A stretch of 64,000 nt of DNA from Bacteroidales bacterium (GTDB taxonomy: Bacteria > Bacteroidota > Bacteroidia > Bacteroidales > F082). Both the position numbers and the translations under genes were made by a program. Under the pieces are notes generated by a model that saw only the letters and a list, made by a program, of their open reading frames with translations, did not search any database and was not told where the DNA came from. Numbering within the stretch: the first letter of the stretch is position 1; each line of letters begins with the position of its first letter. Shown piece by piece: positions 33,837-44,134 of this stretch. The stretch spans positions 124,001 through 188,000 of the forward strand of contig JALNZT010000003.1 of assembly GCA_023229135.1 (NCBI GenBank), read 5' to 3'.

Positions 33837-34010
33837 CGAATTGTAAACTAGTTCCAATTTCGTAAAAAATAGCTTTATGGTTTTTTAAGTTTAAGTAAGA
33901 CAACAGATGCCACAATCAGGTTGCGCAGCTTCTGTATTTAGAAAGGTTTCTAATTAGACTTTGTAAGAAAAGGCCAAAAACTGCGTAAAACTACTAGCCG
34001 GATTTTTTGG

Positions 34011-35867
34011 CTACCTTTTTATGCCAAAAATAAATTCCAGCTCTACTTCCCGCTCCAGTTTTTTTTCAATGCGTTGCTTTAGCGAATCAAGCTGCTCAAC
34101 ATCTAAGGGTTCATCTGACACAATTTTTAGTGCAATTCTCAAGGGTTTGGTATGCTGAACCTGAATATCCTTGACATCAAAAATATCGGTGTTAAACGTT
34201 TTCATCTCGGCGGTTATTCTATGAACCCTGACCATCTCTCCAAAGCTCAGCGCAAGCGGAATACTTAACAAAGCAACCACAACCAGAGAGATTAACATCC
34301 CTTTTGTGGCCAATTTTAAAGGGCTGAATCCAAGTAATAAAAAAGTAACAGAAGCTGCGAAAATCATTCCAGCGAGGTTAGTTACCAACAGCAAAATTGC
34401 CCCAAAGAAGATTTCAAAATCGAGCCAGCCCAGACCGATTGCTGCCACAGCCAACGGAGGAATCAAAGCTACTGCAATGGCAACGCCGGCAAGGGCTTTT
34501 GCAATTTCTGTGCGGGCGTGAGCATAAGCGCCGGCAATGCCCGAAACCACTGCTATACCTAAGTCCAGCAGGTTTGGTCGGGTACGCGATAATATTTCTT
34601 CTCCGGCAGTATTTATAGGAGTAAGCCAAGTTAGTAATACCGCAAAAGCAAGCGCAATCCCAAGTCCCGACAAAATGGTGTAGATGCTCGTCAAAATCAA
34701 CTTTTTATCCTGACGCAAAGCTCCCATGCTCAACGAAATAATCGGACTCATCAGTGGCGCCAAAATCATAGCACCAATAACTACTGGACTCGAATTGGCA
34801 AACAAGCCAAAAGTAGCCAGCAAAGTCGAAAGCACCATCAGCACCAAGTACGAGCTTTTGAGGCTGGCATTGTCGCGCAAAACCAGAAATAAACCTTTAA
34901 ATTCTTCCGTAGAGGCATGACGTATCAGCGGCAGGGTTTTACCGGTAATTTCTTTGGCTGTAGCCTGATCCGGCAGTGCAGAAGTTTTGAAAATCTCATC
35001 AGATCCGGTGGTTTTTTCGGGGATATTAAGATTCTCGCCCGGCACAATATTCACCGCCGTTTCACCTATGTGAATCTTTAGTGAACTTGCTTTGTATAAT
35101 TTCTTGTCCACAACGTAAACGCGCTCACCTTCCGGAAAAGATAGCTCTCCACCCGTTGTCTTGATGTGCGCAGCAAAACCCGGTAATTTACTTTTTGATT
35201 TCAAGCTGGAAAACATATACCGAATCATTTCCATCAGGCTGCGCGGACTGATCAAAAATAAATGGAGTTTTTTGTCGCTAAGCGAGGAGTCTTCCATCAT
35301 CATGCGCGACAACAACGAGCTTTTGCGGTGTTCGGAAATTGAAATAGATGAAACTGCTGTTTTCAAATTTTTGTCTGATGAAAGCTTGACATCGAGCAAA
35401 AATAGCTTAATCGTAAAAAGTCGTTTCAGCTGCCTAAAATTTAATCCAAACAACTTGTTTACAGCACTTAAATCTCCTGTAGTCATGAAATTTTCACCGA
35501 CTGAAACCTGATCAAAAACGATTTTATCATTGCAATAAAACACATCAGCTTTCAAGCTTTCGGGAGCTGTTTTGAGGTGTTTTACAGCTTTATCAAGCTG
35601 GCGCGAAACACCAAATCCAATGCAGGATTCTTTATTCTCAGGATGCGGCAAGACCGTGACCGTCAGCTCCTTTTCAAGGATTACCGAAAAAACGCTTTTA
35701 AGCTGTTCGTCAGTAACATAAAACAACAGCTTTTGATTTGGACTAAATCTTTCAATCAGCTCAGTACCAAACATTTCGGCTTTATCAATCAATTCTTCTA
35801 CTAAAGGAAGCACTTTATCATCAACGGTTTCCTGCGCTTCTTTATCGTAAATCAAACGGTACTTCAT
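34011..35867 (-). CDS. DUF389 membrane protein with lipid-kinase-like N-terminal region
   Basis: A 618-residue protein. Residues from about 310 to 520 contain the DUF389 (TIGR00341) region with six or more membrane helices and the words SSPVVIGAMILAPLMSPII and AGVAIAVALIPPLAV. The function of DUF389 is unknown. The first 290 residues are soluble and look like a degenerate diacylglycerol-kinase fold: the stretch GGELSFPEGERVYVVDKKLYKASSLKIHIG resembles the C-terminal lobe of such kinases, but I see no GGDGT catalytic loop, so it is probably not an active kinase. The C-terminal 60 residues form a soluble ferredoxin-like domain. Confidence 0.75.
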   Translation of the reverse strand: MKYRLIYDKEAQETVDDKVLPLVEELIDKAEMFGTELIERFSPNQKLLFYVTDEQLKSVFSVILEKELTVTVLPHPENKESCIGFGVSRQLDKAVKHLKTAPESLKADVFYCNDKIVFDQVSVGENFMTTGDLSAVNKLFGLNFRQLKRLFTIKLFLLDVKLSSDKNLKTAVSSISISEHRKSSLLSRMMMEDSSLSDKKLHLFLISPRSLMEMIRYMFSSLKSKSKLPGFAAHIKTTGGELSFPEGERVYVVDKKLYKASSLKIHIGETAVNIVPGENLNIPEKTTGSDEIFKTSALPDQATAKEITGKTLPLIRHASTEEFKGLFLVLRDNASLKSSYLVLMVLSTLLATFGLFANSSPVVIGAMILAPLMSPIISLSMGALRQDKKLILTSIYTILSGLGIALAFAVLLTWLTPINTAGEEILSRTRPNLLDLGIAVVSGIAGAYAHARTEIAKALAGVAIAVALIPPLAVAAIGLGWLDFEIFFGAILLLVTNLAGMIFAASVTFLLLGFSPLKLATKGMLISLVVVALLSIPLALSFGEMVRVHRITAEMKTFNTDIFDVKDIQVQHTKPLRIALKIVSDEPLDVEQLDSLKQRIEKKLEREVELEFIFGIKR

Positions 35868-36022
35868 AGGCTTTCAAAATAGGTGTTAGGCTGATGAAAT
35901 GTTAAAAACAGTATGTTTCAATGCTTCTTTTCTAAAGAATAAAAGTACTATAATTTAGGAAGAAACAATAGCTCGCAGCAGCAGTTTAGCGGCTATTTTC
36001 AAACTGCTTGACTTAATTTCCT

Positions 36023-36030
36023 AATTTTGC
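36023..36030 (+). promoter_or_regulatory. -7 promoter box of valS
   Basis: TAATTTTG matches TAnnTTTG, 32 bases before the start. Confidence 0.55.
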
Positions 36031-36061
36031 GCCCTCAAAAGCAAAAGAAACGATTAATCTT

Positions 36062-38698
36062 ATGGAAATCAGTAGCAAATACAATCCTGCCACCACCGAA
36101 GACAAATGGTACAAATACTGGACAGAAAAAAAATATTTTCACTCTGAGCCTGACGAGCGTGAACCCTACACCATCGTAATTCCGCCTCCTAACGTTACGG
36201 GCGTTTTGCACATGGGCCACATGCTCAACAACACCATTCAGGATGTGCTGATTCGACGCGCCCGCATGCTGGGCAAAAACGCCCTTTGGGTGCCGGGAAC
36301 CGACCACGCTTCCATCGCTACTGAAGCCAAAGTGGTGAGTAAACTTAAGGAGCAAGGCATCAACAAAAACGAGCTGAGCCGGGTAGATTTCCTCGAACAC
36401 GCCTGGGAATGGACCCACAAACACGGCGGAATTATCCTCCAACAGCTGAAGAAATTGGGCGCCAGCTGCGATTGGGAACGCACCAAATTTACTATGGATC
36501 CGGATATGTCGGAATCTGTTTTGCAGGTTTTCGTTGACCTTTATAATAAAGGACTCATTTATCGCGGTTACCGCATGGTAAATTGGGATCCCGAAGCGAA
36601 AACCACCGTTTCTGACGAAGAGGTGATTCACAAAGAATCACAGGGAAAGCTTTATTATTTGCGCTATCAGATAAAAAATGAAAACGACTTTGTAACTATT
36701 GCTACCACACGTCCCGAGACCATTTTGGGCGATACCGCGGTCTGCTATAATCCTACTGACCCGCGTTTTCAGCACCTCAAAGGTAAGCGCGTAATTGTGC
36801 CGATTGCCAACCGCAGCATCCCACTGATTGAAGATGAATATGTGGATATGGAATTTGGTACCGGTTGTCTGAAAATTACGCCCGCCCACGATCCCAACGA
36901 TAAAATTATCGGCGACAAACACCAACTCGAATTTATCGATATTTTCAATGACGACGCGAGCTTGAACGAATATGGCCTACACTACAAAGGAATGGATCGT
37001 TTTGCCTGTCGCAAAGCGATTGTAAAAGAGTTAGAGCAGCTTAAAAACCTGGTAAAAACCGAAGATTACCAAAATAAAGTCGGCACTTCAGAACGCACTG
37101 GTGCTGTGATCGAACCAAAACTTTCTTACCAATGGTTTTTGGCAATGGAAAAGCTGGCCGAGCCTGCGCTAAAAGCAGTGATGGACGACACCGTGAAGCT
37201 GGTTCCGGAGAAGTTCAAAAATACCTACCGCCACTGGATGGAAAACGTACGCGACTGGAATATCTCACGCCAGCTTTGGTGGGGACACCGCATTCCGGCT
37301 TGGTTTTATGGCGATGGCATGGAAGACTTTGTGGTAGCCATGGACGAAAATGAAGCCCTCGAAAAAGCCCGTAAAAAAACTGCTAATTCACAGCTTCAAC
37401 TCATTGATTTAAAACAAGATGAAGATGTTCTCGACACTTGGTTTTCGAGCTGGCTTTGGCCTATCTCAGTTTTCGATGGCATCAGAAATCCGGAGAATCC
37501 TGAAATAAAATACTACTACCCTACTAATGATTTAGTTACGGCTCCCGAAATCTTATTTTTCTGGGTCGCCAGAATGATTATTGCCGGTTACGAATACCAA
37601 AACGAAAAACCTTTTCAATCGGTTTATCTCACTGGAATTGTACGCGATAAACAAGGTCGTAAAATGTCGAAAAGTTTAGGTAACTCACCCGATCCCATCG
37701 AGCTGATAAATACTTATGGCGCTGATGGCGTGCGTGTTGGCATGCTATTGACTTCGCCGGCGGGCAACGATTTACCTTTTGACGAAGCACTTTGCGAGCA
37801 AGGCAGAAATTTCAGTAATAAAATCTGGAACGCGATGCGCTTAGTCAAAGGCTGGGAAGTAGATTCGAAGGTCAAACAAACCGAAAACGCACAGCTCGCT
37901 GTTGATTGGTTCAACGCCCGTTTCAATCAGGCTTTGGCACAATCCGAAGACCTTTACAGCAAATACCGGCTTTCGGAAGCATTGATGACCGCTTATAAAC
38001 TTACCTGGGATGATTTCTGTTCTTGGTATCTGGAGATGATCAAACCACCAATGAATCAGCCGATTGACAAAGCAACTTATGAGGCAACGATTGGTTTCTT
38101 TGAAAATTTGATGAAGTTGCTGCATCCCTTTATGCCTTTTATCACCGAAGAAATATGGCACCTGCTGGCCGATAGAAAAGCTGGTGACGACTTGATAATT
38201 GCTTCCATGCCAAAAGCCCAAGAAGTGGATACGAAACTTTTGGAAGGCTTTGATTTTGCTGCCGAAACAATCCTCGGTATCCGTAAAATTCGGGCAGAAA
38301 AAAATATCCCTTACCGCGATCCACTTGAGGTGCTGATTATAGATAAAAACAAGACTTACAACCCACAATTTGAAGGTATTATCGCCAGGTTGTGTAACCT
38401 AACTTCGATCGCACAGGTCGAAAGTGTTGAAGAAGGAACTTTTGGTTTCCGTGTGCAAGCTACTGAGATATATATCCCTTTAAATGAAGCTATTGACGTG
38501 GAAGCCGAGCTTGAAAAATTGCACGAAGAACTGAAATACTACCAGGGCTTTTTAAAATCTGTGGATAAAAAGCTGAGCAATGAACGTTTTGTCAGCGGTG
38601 CACCTGCTGCAGTGGTTGAGCTCGAACACAAAAAGAAAGCCGATGCCGAATCAAAAATCACCCTCATTGAGCAACAAATCAAAGCTTTATCTTCCTAA
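36062..38698 (+). CDS. valS: Valyl-tRNA synthetase
   Basis: An 878-residue class I synthetase that charges tRNA-Val and edits threonine. The HIGH-type motif is HMGH at residues 50-53 within PPNVTGVLHMGHM, and the second motif is KMSKS at 534-538. The editing (CP1) domain reads ATTRPETILGDTAVCYNP near residue 220 and the GTDH motif is PGTDHASIATEAKV near residue 79. A C-terminal coiled-coil arm ends the protein (LEKLHEELKYYQGFLKSVDKKL). Length and all motifs are normal. Confidence 0.97.
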   Translation: MEISSKYNPATTEDKWYKYWTEKKYFHSEPDEREPYTIVIPPPNVTGVLHMGHMLNNTIQDVLIRRARMLGKNALWVPGTDHASIATEAKVVSKLKEQGINKNELSRVDFLEHAWEWTHKHGGIILQQLKKLGASCDWERTKFTMDPDMSESVLQVFVDLYNKGLIYRGYRMVNWDPEAKTTVSDEEVIHKESQGKLYYLRYQIKNENDFVTIATTRPETILGDTAVCYNPTDPRFQHLKGKRVIVPIANRSIPLIEDEYVDMEFGTGCLKITPAHDPNDKIIGDKHQLEFIDIFNDDASLNEYGLHYKGMDRFACRKAIVKELEQLKNLVKTEDYQNKVGTSERTGAVIEPKLSYQWFLAMEKLAEPALKAVMDDTVKLVPEKFKNTYRHWMENVRDWNISRQLWWGHRIPAWFYGDGMEDFVVAMDENEALEKARKKTANSQLQLIDLKQDEDVLDTWFSSWLWPISVFDGIRNPENPEIKYYYPTNDLVTAPEILFFWVARMIIAGYEYQNEKPFQSVYLTGIVRDKQGRKMSKSLGNSPDPIELINTYGADGVRVGMLLTSPAGNDLPFDEALCEQGRNFSNKIWNAMRLVKGWEVDSKVKQTENAQLAVDWFNARFNQALAQSEDLYSKYRLSEALMTAYKLTWDDFCSWYLEMIKPPMNQPIDKATYEATIGFFENLMKLLHPFMPFITEEIWHLLADRKAGDDLIIASMPKAQEVDTKLLEGFDFAAETILGIRKIRAEKNIPYRDPLEVLIIDKNKTYNPQFEGIIARLCNLTSIAQVESVEEGTFGFRVQATEIYIPLNEAIDVEAELEKLHEELKYYQGFLKSVDKKLSNERFVSGAPAAVVELEHKKKADAESKITLIEQQIKALSS

Positions 38699-38797
38699 AA
38701 AAACCAAGAGAAGAGCAAAACGCTAAAAAGTGTTAAAGTGTTGATTTAGCTGAACATAATCAACATTATCTGGTTCTAACTACTGTATAATTAAACT

Positions 38798-39961
38798 ATG
38801 AAACAGGTGCAATTTCTAATCTTTTTCAGTATCGTATTGACTGTTTACGGCCTTGTCAATTTCTATATTTTCAATCGGGGCTTAAAAACTTTTGAGCCGG
38901 ACACCTCGCTGCGTACGGTCTATATTGTGGCTTTTTGGTTTATCGCCGCGGCATACATCGTGGGTCGCGTACTCGAAAAAGTTTATCTATCCACCTTAAG
39001 CGATGCCTTCACTTGGATTGGTTCTTTCTGGCTCGCCGCGATGGTTTATCTGTTTTTGGCCGTGATTGCTATAGATCTGCTACGGTTGGTAAATCATTAC
39101 GTGCCTTTTTTCTCCAAAATTATTCCGGAAGCAGTCCTGTCAAGGCCTTATTTCATTACCATTGGCCTTGCAACAGCAGTATTTTTGTTGATTTTTGTCG
39201 GCCACCTCAACGCCTTGTTGCCGCGCACCAATCGGGTAAATATTTCGCTAACGAAAAGCATTGATTCACGTGATAATTTGCGCATTGCGATGGTTTCTGA
39301 CATTCACTTGGGAACCATAATTTCCAGCCATCGCCTCAACAAAATCATTGATCATATCAACTCCGTGGAGCCTGATGTTATTCTTATTCCCGGCGATCTG
39401 GTGGACGAAGATCTGACGCCTGTAATCAGACAAAATTTAGGTGCTATGTTTAGCAAACTTGCTGCACCGATGGGCGTTTATGCATCAACCGGAAACCACG
39501 AATATATTGGCGGAGCCAATGCTGCTGTGCATTACCTGAGAAAACACGGCATAAAAGTGCTGCGTGATACCGCTGTGCAGATTTTGCCAAAGCTGTGGAT
39601 TATTGGCCGCGATGATGTGGAAAGCAAACGTTTTGCGGGTGAGCAGCGAAAATCATTAAAGGAAATAATGGCAAATATCCCTGATGACGAGGTGAGTATT
39701 GTACTCGACCACCAGCCCAGAGCATACGCTGAGGCGCAATCCGAAGGCGTTGATTTAATCCTGAGCGGCCATACCCATCACGGTCAAATGTGGCCGTTTA
39801 ATTATATCACCCAAGCCCTGTTTCCATTGAGTTGGGGATACAAGAAATTTGGCGAAATGCACGCTTACGTCTCCAGTGGAATTGGTACTTGGGGACCCCC
39901 CGTTCGTCTCGGAAATCGCCCTGAAGTAGTAGTGATTAGCCTGAGATTTGACGGAAAATAA
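38798..39961 (+). CDS. Membrane-anchored metallophosphoesterase
   Basis: A 387-residue protein with four hydrophobic helices in the first 140 residues and a calcineurin-like phosphoesterase domain after them. Metal-binding motifs are in order: MVSDIHLG near 168, PGDLVDED near 203, STGNHEYIGG near 231, and GHTHHGQMWP near 328. Such proteins act on phospholipid or nucleotide phosphates; members with this layout are often annotated as putative lipid phosphoesterases. No partner gene is adjacent, so the substrate is unknown. Confidence 0.86.
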   Translation: MKQVQFLIFFSIVLTVYGLVNFYIFNRGLKTFEPDTSLRTVYIVAFWFIAAAYIVGRVLEKVYLSTLSDAFTWIGSFWLAAMVYLFLAVIAIDLLRLVNHYVPFFSKIIPEAVLSRPYFITIGLATAVFLLIFVGHLNALLPRTNRVNISLTKSIDSRDNLRIAMVSDIHLGTIISSHRLNKIIDHINSVEPDVILIPGDLVDEDLTPVIRQNLGAMFSKLAAPMGVYASTGNHEYIGGANAAVHYLRKHGIKVLRDTAVQILPKLWIIGRDDVESKRFAGEQRKSLKEIMANIPDDEVSIVLDHQPRAYAEAQSEGVDLILSGHTHHGQMWPFNYITQALFPLSWGYKKFGEMHAYVSSGIGTWGPPVRLGNRPEVVVISLRFDGK

Positions 39962-40553
39962 AAACAAAAATTTTAACACGAGCTTCTCATCTCTATCGGT
40001 TTTATCCTGCTAACTTTTTTAAAAAACTCAGATTTCAAACATTTTAACGGCTGAAATAAATCAGTTTGTGCCAATTAGTCTTCACAAATCAAGGACAGAT
40101 ATTTTAAAAAGTGTTAAAACTTAGGCATCCCTGCTTATTTTATAGCTTATCCTAAAACTCAAAATAATTCGCTTCATTGGATAGATTTTATATCCTAATT
40201 TCATTTATTAAGCATTGATACACTGCGATTTACATAATTTTAGAAATGCTTTTTCATGCACAATTATCAATTCATTAAAATCAAAAAAACAATCAATTAT
40301 AATTACCTGATTTAAAGCAACTTGACAATATAATTTCTCTTTCGTAAAAACCACTTTGCTGACAAATCAGAGCCATCAAGCGTTAACTACTTGTTTTACT
40401 GCATCTTACACAATCATTTCAAGAATTGATAATCTAAATTACTCTATAAATTATTCTCAAAAAATTGATGGCACGTCAACCAATTCACTTGCCTATAATG
40501 AGGTGCTGAATCACGATTTTTAATACATTTGCACACAATAAAATCCAAATACT
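39962..40553. other. AT-rich intergenic spacer before guaB
   Basis: This 592-base gap holds no open frame of useful length, no tRNA-like fold and no hairpin with a T tract that I can see. It is AT-rich, with a promoter box for guaB near its right end. It could hide an unrecognised small RNA, but nothing in the sequence supports one. Confidence 0.5.
40524..40531 (+). promoter_or_regulatory. -7 promoter box of guaB
   Basis: TACATTTG matches TAnnTTTG, 23 bases before the ATG. Confidence 0.6.
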
Positions 40554-42029
40554 ATGCCGTTTGATCCAGAAAAACTCGTTGGTGAAGGGCTTACCTACGA
40601 CGACGTGCTTTTGTTACCCGCCTACAGCGAGGTTTTGCCACGGGAAACCGACCTCACCACCTATTTTTCGCGAAACATCCAGTTGCGCATTCCTGTAGTT
40701 TCAGCCGCTATGGACACCGTTACTGAATCTATGATGGCCATCGCTATGGCGCAGGAAGGTGGTATTGGCGTATTGCACAAGAATATGACCATCGAGAAAC
40801 AAGCCGCAGAAGTGCGCAAAGTAAAACGTGCCGAAAACGGTATGATTATCGATCCGGTGACGATGCGCGATGACGAAACTGTACTCGATGCACTTAAAAT
40901 AATGGAAGAATTTCATATTGGAGGCATTCCGGTTGTGGACAAAAACAATCGGTTAGCCGGTATCGTAACCAACCGGGATTTACGCTTTGAAAGACGCATC
41001 AACAGGCCAATATACGAAGTAATGACGCGTGAAAACCTGGTAACGACCACCGAGTTTACCAATTTCGAAAAGGCTGGTGAAATTTTACACAAACACCGCA
41101 TCGAGAAGCTTCCGGTAATAGATAACGACAACCGGCTGATTGGCTTAATCACCTACAAAGACATCATCAAAATAAAAGCCCGCCCCAATGCCTGTAAAGA
41201 CGAGCGTGGACGGCTGCGTGTTGCTGCTGCCGTTGGCATTGCTGCAAACACCATGGAAAGAGTTGAAGCGTTGGTAGAGCAGGGCGTTGATGCCATTGTT
41301 GTTGACACGGCTCACGGTCACTCAAAAGGTGTGATTGAGATGGCCAAAAATATCAAGAAAAAATACAGAGATATCGACCTAGTGATTGGCAATGTGGCCA
41401 CAGCGGAGGCTGCTATGGATTTATTGGCCGCCGGTGCCGATGGTATAAAAGTAGGCATTGGTCCCGGCTCAATCTGCACCACGCGAATCATCGCTGGCGT
41501 GGGCGTACCACAGCTTACAGCCGTTTATGATGTTGCCAAATCATTGCGTGGAACCGGCATACCGGTAATAGCCGATGGCGGAATCCGATTTACCGGCGAC
41601 ATCGTGAAAGCCCTGGCAGCAGGGGCATCAAGCATCATGGCCGGATCTTTATTTGCCGGTGTGGACGAATCTCCTGGCGAAACCATCATTTACGAAGGTC
41701 GTAAATATAAAACATACCGTGGCATGGGCTCCATTGAAGCCATGCAGGAAGGCTCAAAAGATCGCTATTTCCAAGATACTGAAGACGATGTGAAAAAACT
41801 CGTGCCGGAAGGTATTGTGGGCCGTGTGCCTTTTAAAGGAACTCTATCCGAAGTGTTACATCAATTGGTGGGCGGCCTGCGTGCCGGAATGGGCTATACC
41901 GGCTCGGCAACTATCCCCGACTTATTAAAGGCCCGATTCGTGCAAATTACAGCTGCCGGCGTTTTCGAAAGTCATCCGCACGACATCACCGTAACACGCG
42001 ACGCACCTAATTACAGCAGAAAAAACTAA
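40554..42029 (+). CDS. guaB: IMP dehydrogenase
   Basis: A 491-residue enzyme that oxidises IMP to XMP with NAD, committing purine flux to GMP. The active-site cysteine is Cys308 in GPGSICTTRI. The N-terminal family segment GLTYDDVLLLPAYSEVLPRETDL is intact, as are the two CBS domains (about residues 95-205), the AVGIAANTMERVEALVEQGVD stretch, and the flap region YRGMGSIEAMQ. It is monocistronic by spacing; the PPIase gene follows 79 bases later. Confidence 0.97.
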   Translation: MPFDPEKLVGEGLTYDDVLLLPAYSEVLPRETDLTTYFSRNIQLRIPVVSAAMDTVTESMMAIAMAQEGGIGVLHKNMTIEKQAAEVRKVKRAENGMIIDPVTMRDDETVLDALKIMEEFHIGGIPVVDKNNRLAGIVTNRDLRFERRINRPIYEVMTRENLVTTTEFTNFEKAGEILHKHRIEKLPVIDNDNRLIGLITYKDIIKIKARPNACKDERGRLRVAAAVGIAANTMERVEALVEQGVDAIVVDTAHGHSKGVIEMAKNIKKKYRDIDLVIGNVATAEAAMDLLAAGADGIKVGIGPGSICTTRIIAGVGVPQLTAVYDVAKSLRGTGIPVIADGGIRFTGDIVKALAAGASSIMAGSLFAGVDESPGETIIYEGRKYKTYRGMGSIEAMQEGSKDRYFQDTEDDVKKLVPEGIVGRVPFKGTLSEVLHQLVGGLRAGMGYTGSATIPDLLKARFVQITAAGVFESHPHDITVTRDAPNYSRKN

Positions 42030-42108
42030 ACAGCAATAAAAAATGTTTATCCGATAAATTTTCGGTATCAAGAAATGACAGTATCAAGAATTAAACCCAT
42101 AAAGCACA

Positions 42109-44121
42109 ATGATTAAAATGAAGACTCTCCGAACAGTTCTATTGACAATATTACTGGGATCGCTTGCAATAGGACAAGCACAAAACAAACTAGACAATAA
42201 GGTTTTGATGACCATTGCTGATGAACAAGTTACGGTAAAAGAATTTATGGATGTTTACAGCAAAAATAATGTGAACAACGAAGTCATTGACAAAAAATCA
42301 CTTGACGAATACCTCGATCTGTACATCAATTTCAAATTGAAAGTAAAAGAAGCTGAATTTTTAAAGATGGACACCTCCAAAGCCTTTAAAAAGGAATTAG
42401 AGGGTTATCGCAAGCAATTGGCCAAGCCTTATTTCACGAATGACGAGGTGAGCGAAGCACTTTTGCAGGAAGCCTATAACCGTAAGATGCAAGATGTTCG
42501 CGCCAGCCATATCCTGCTCATACTCGACAAAGATGCTGCCCCGGCTGATACGCTCAAGGTATACAATCGGGCAATGGACTTACGCAAAAGGATTCTGGCT
42601 GGTGAAGATTTTGCTGTCGTAGCCGAGAAAGAATCCGAAGACCCTTCAGCAAAAGACAGGGAAGAAATTGTGGGCAAGCAATCGTTTCGCCCCGGCAATA
42701 AAGGCGATCTAGGCTATTTTTCAGTTTTCGATATGGTTTATCCTTTTGAGAATGGCGCTTACAAAACGCCTGTTGGAGAGGTTTCCTTGCCTGTTAGAAG
42801 CGACTTCGGCTATCACCTGATAAAAGTGGAAGACCGCAGCCCGGCTCTTGGAAGCATAGAAGTAGCACATATTTATCTGAGCCTTCCACCGCAAGCCTCA
42901 GATTCATTGGTGAATGCTAAAGCAGAAAAAATTGCACTTATTTACGCAGAAATTGAAGGCGGCATGTCATTTGAAGATGCTGTAAAAGCCTACTCCGAAG
43001 ACCGTGGATCAGCGCAGCGCGACGGAAAACTGAGCAAGTTTACCGTTAATAGAATTGTGCCGGAATTTGTCGCTACCATCAAAAATATGGAGATTGGCGA
43101 AATTTCTGAGCCGGTAAAAACACCTTATGGCTATCACATTATCAAGCTGATTGGACTGGAAAAACCAGGAAGCTTTGAGGAAGAAAAAGCAAAGCTTAGC
43201 GAACGGCTGGCAAAAGACAGCCGCGCCCAGAAAAGCGAGCAAGCCGTGATTGCACAAATAAAAAAAGATGCTAATTTCAAAGCTTACGATAAAAATGTGC
43301 AAGCTTTTGTTGCCCAATTAGACAGCACTTTTACCAGTGGAAATTGGACACCAACTGCCGAAAATACCAAAGCACTCAACTTCTTCAAACTGGGCAAAAA
43401 AACCTATACATCAGCTGACTTCACTGCTTATATCCTTGAAAAACAAGCCAAACAGGAAAACATCACTGCTGAACGTTATGCCTACAAACTGTATAACGAA
43501 TTCGTAAAACAAAGCAGCATGGACTATGAAGACAGCATGTTGGAGAAAAAATATCCTGAGTTTGCTTTGCTTATGGAGGAATATTACGATGGCATTTTAT
43601 TGTTTGACCTGATGGACAAGGAAGTATGGACAAAAGCCGTGAAAGACACTACAGGCCTGGAAAGTTTTTATACCCGGAACAAGCAAAATTACCTTTGGAC
43701 CGAACGCGCAGATGCGACCATTTTCACCATCAACGAGGAAGCTGATGTAGCCAAAGTTGCCGAAATACTTAAAAATAATACCGCAGATGAAGATGTTTTG
43801 AGAGTACTGGAACAAGACAGCATCCGTTCGGTGAGAATCAAGAAAGGAAAATTTGAGAAAGGCGACAACAATTATGTAGACATGATGAAATGGGAAACCG
43901 GACTTTCTGACGCGCTAAAAACCAATGTTGAGAAGGTAACTGTATTTGTGCGCATGCATCAGATTCTTGCTCCGCAACCCAAAGAACTCAAAGAAGCACG
44001 CGGCATCATCACCTCGGATTACCAGACCGAGCTCGAGAAAAACTGGGTAAAAAGCCTGCGTGATAAATATCCTGTAAGCGTCAATCGGGAACTTTTTGAA
44101 AAAGTTAAAGAAAACTACTAA
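42109..44121 (+). CDS. Periplasmic peptidyl-prolyl isomerase with two parvulin domains
   Basis: A 670-residue exported protein of the SurA/PpiC group that helps outer-membrane proteins fold. The leader is MKTLRTVLLTILLGSLAIGQAQ (an ATG at 42118 would give it directly; the ORF also permits 42109). Two parvulin domains are visible, the first with VRASHILLILDKDAAPADT to GYFSVFDMVYPFENGAY near residues 125-245 and the second with VAHIYLSLPPQA to TPYGYHIIKLIG near 255-345. The C-terminal 300 residues resemble no domain I know. It begins a run of three folding factors. Confidence 0.87.
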   Translation: MIKMKTLRTVLLTILLGSLAIGQAQNKLDNKVLMTIADEQVTVKEFMDVYSKNNVNNEVIDKKSLDEYLDLYINFKLKVKEAEFLKMDTSKAFKKELEGYRKQLAKPYFTNDEVSEALLQEAYNRKMQDVRASHILLILDKDAAPADTLKVYNRAMDLRKRILAGEDFAVVAEKESEDPSAKDREEIVGKQSFRPGNKGDLGYFSVFDMVYPFENGAYKTPVGEVSLPVRSDFGYHLIKVEDRSPALGSIEVAHIYLSLPPQASDSLVNAKAEKIALIYAEIEGGMSFEDAVKAYSEDRGSAQRDGKLSKFTVNRIVPEFVATIKNMEIGEISEPVKTPYGYHIIKLIGLEKPGSFEEEKAKLSERLAKDSRAQKSEQAVIAQIKKDANFKAYDKNVQAFVAQLDSTFTSGNWTPTAENTKALNFFKLGKKTYTSADFTAYILEKQAKQENITAERYAYKLYNEFVKQSSMDYEDSMLEKKYPEFALLMEEYYDGILLFDLMDKEVWTKAVKDTTGLESFYTRNKQNYLWTERADATIFTINEEADVAKVAEILKNNTADEDVLRVLEQDSIRSVRIKKGKFEKGDNNYVDMMKWETGLSDALKTNVEKVTVFVRMHQILAPQPKELKEARGIITSDYQTELEKNWVKSLRDKYPVSVNRELFEKVKENY

Positions 44122-44134
44122 ACCACACAGGCTG

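Noticed and set aside
36035..36631. Minus-strand frame of 198 codons opposite valS
   Set aside because: It is antisense to the conserved catalytic region of valS; the real gene is unambiguous.
39962..40553. Possible structural RNA (RNase P, tmRNA, SRP) in the largest unexplained gap
   Set aside because: None of the conserved words of these RNAs is visible; the gap is AT-rich without long stems.
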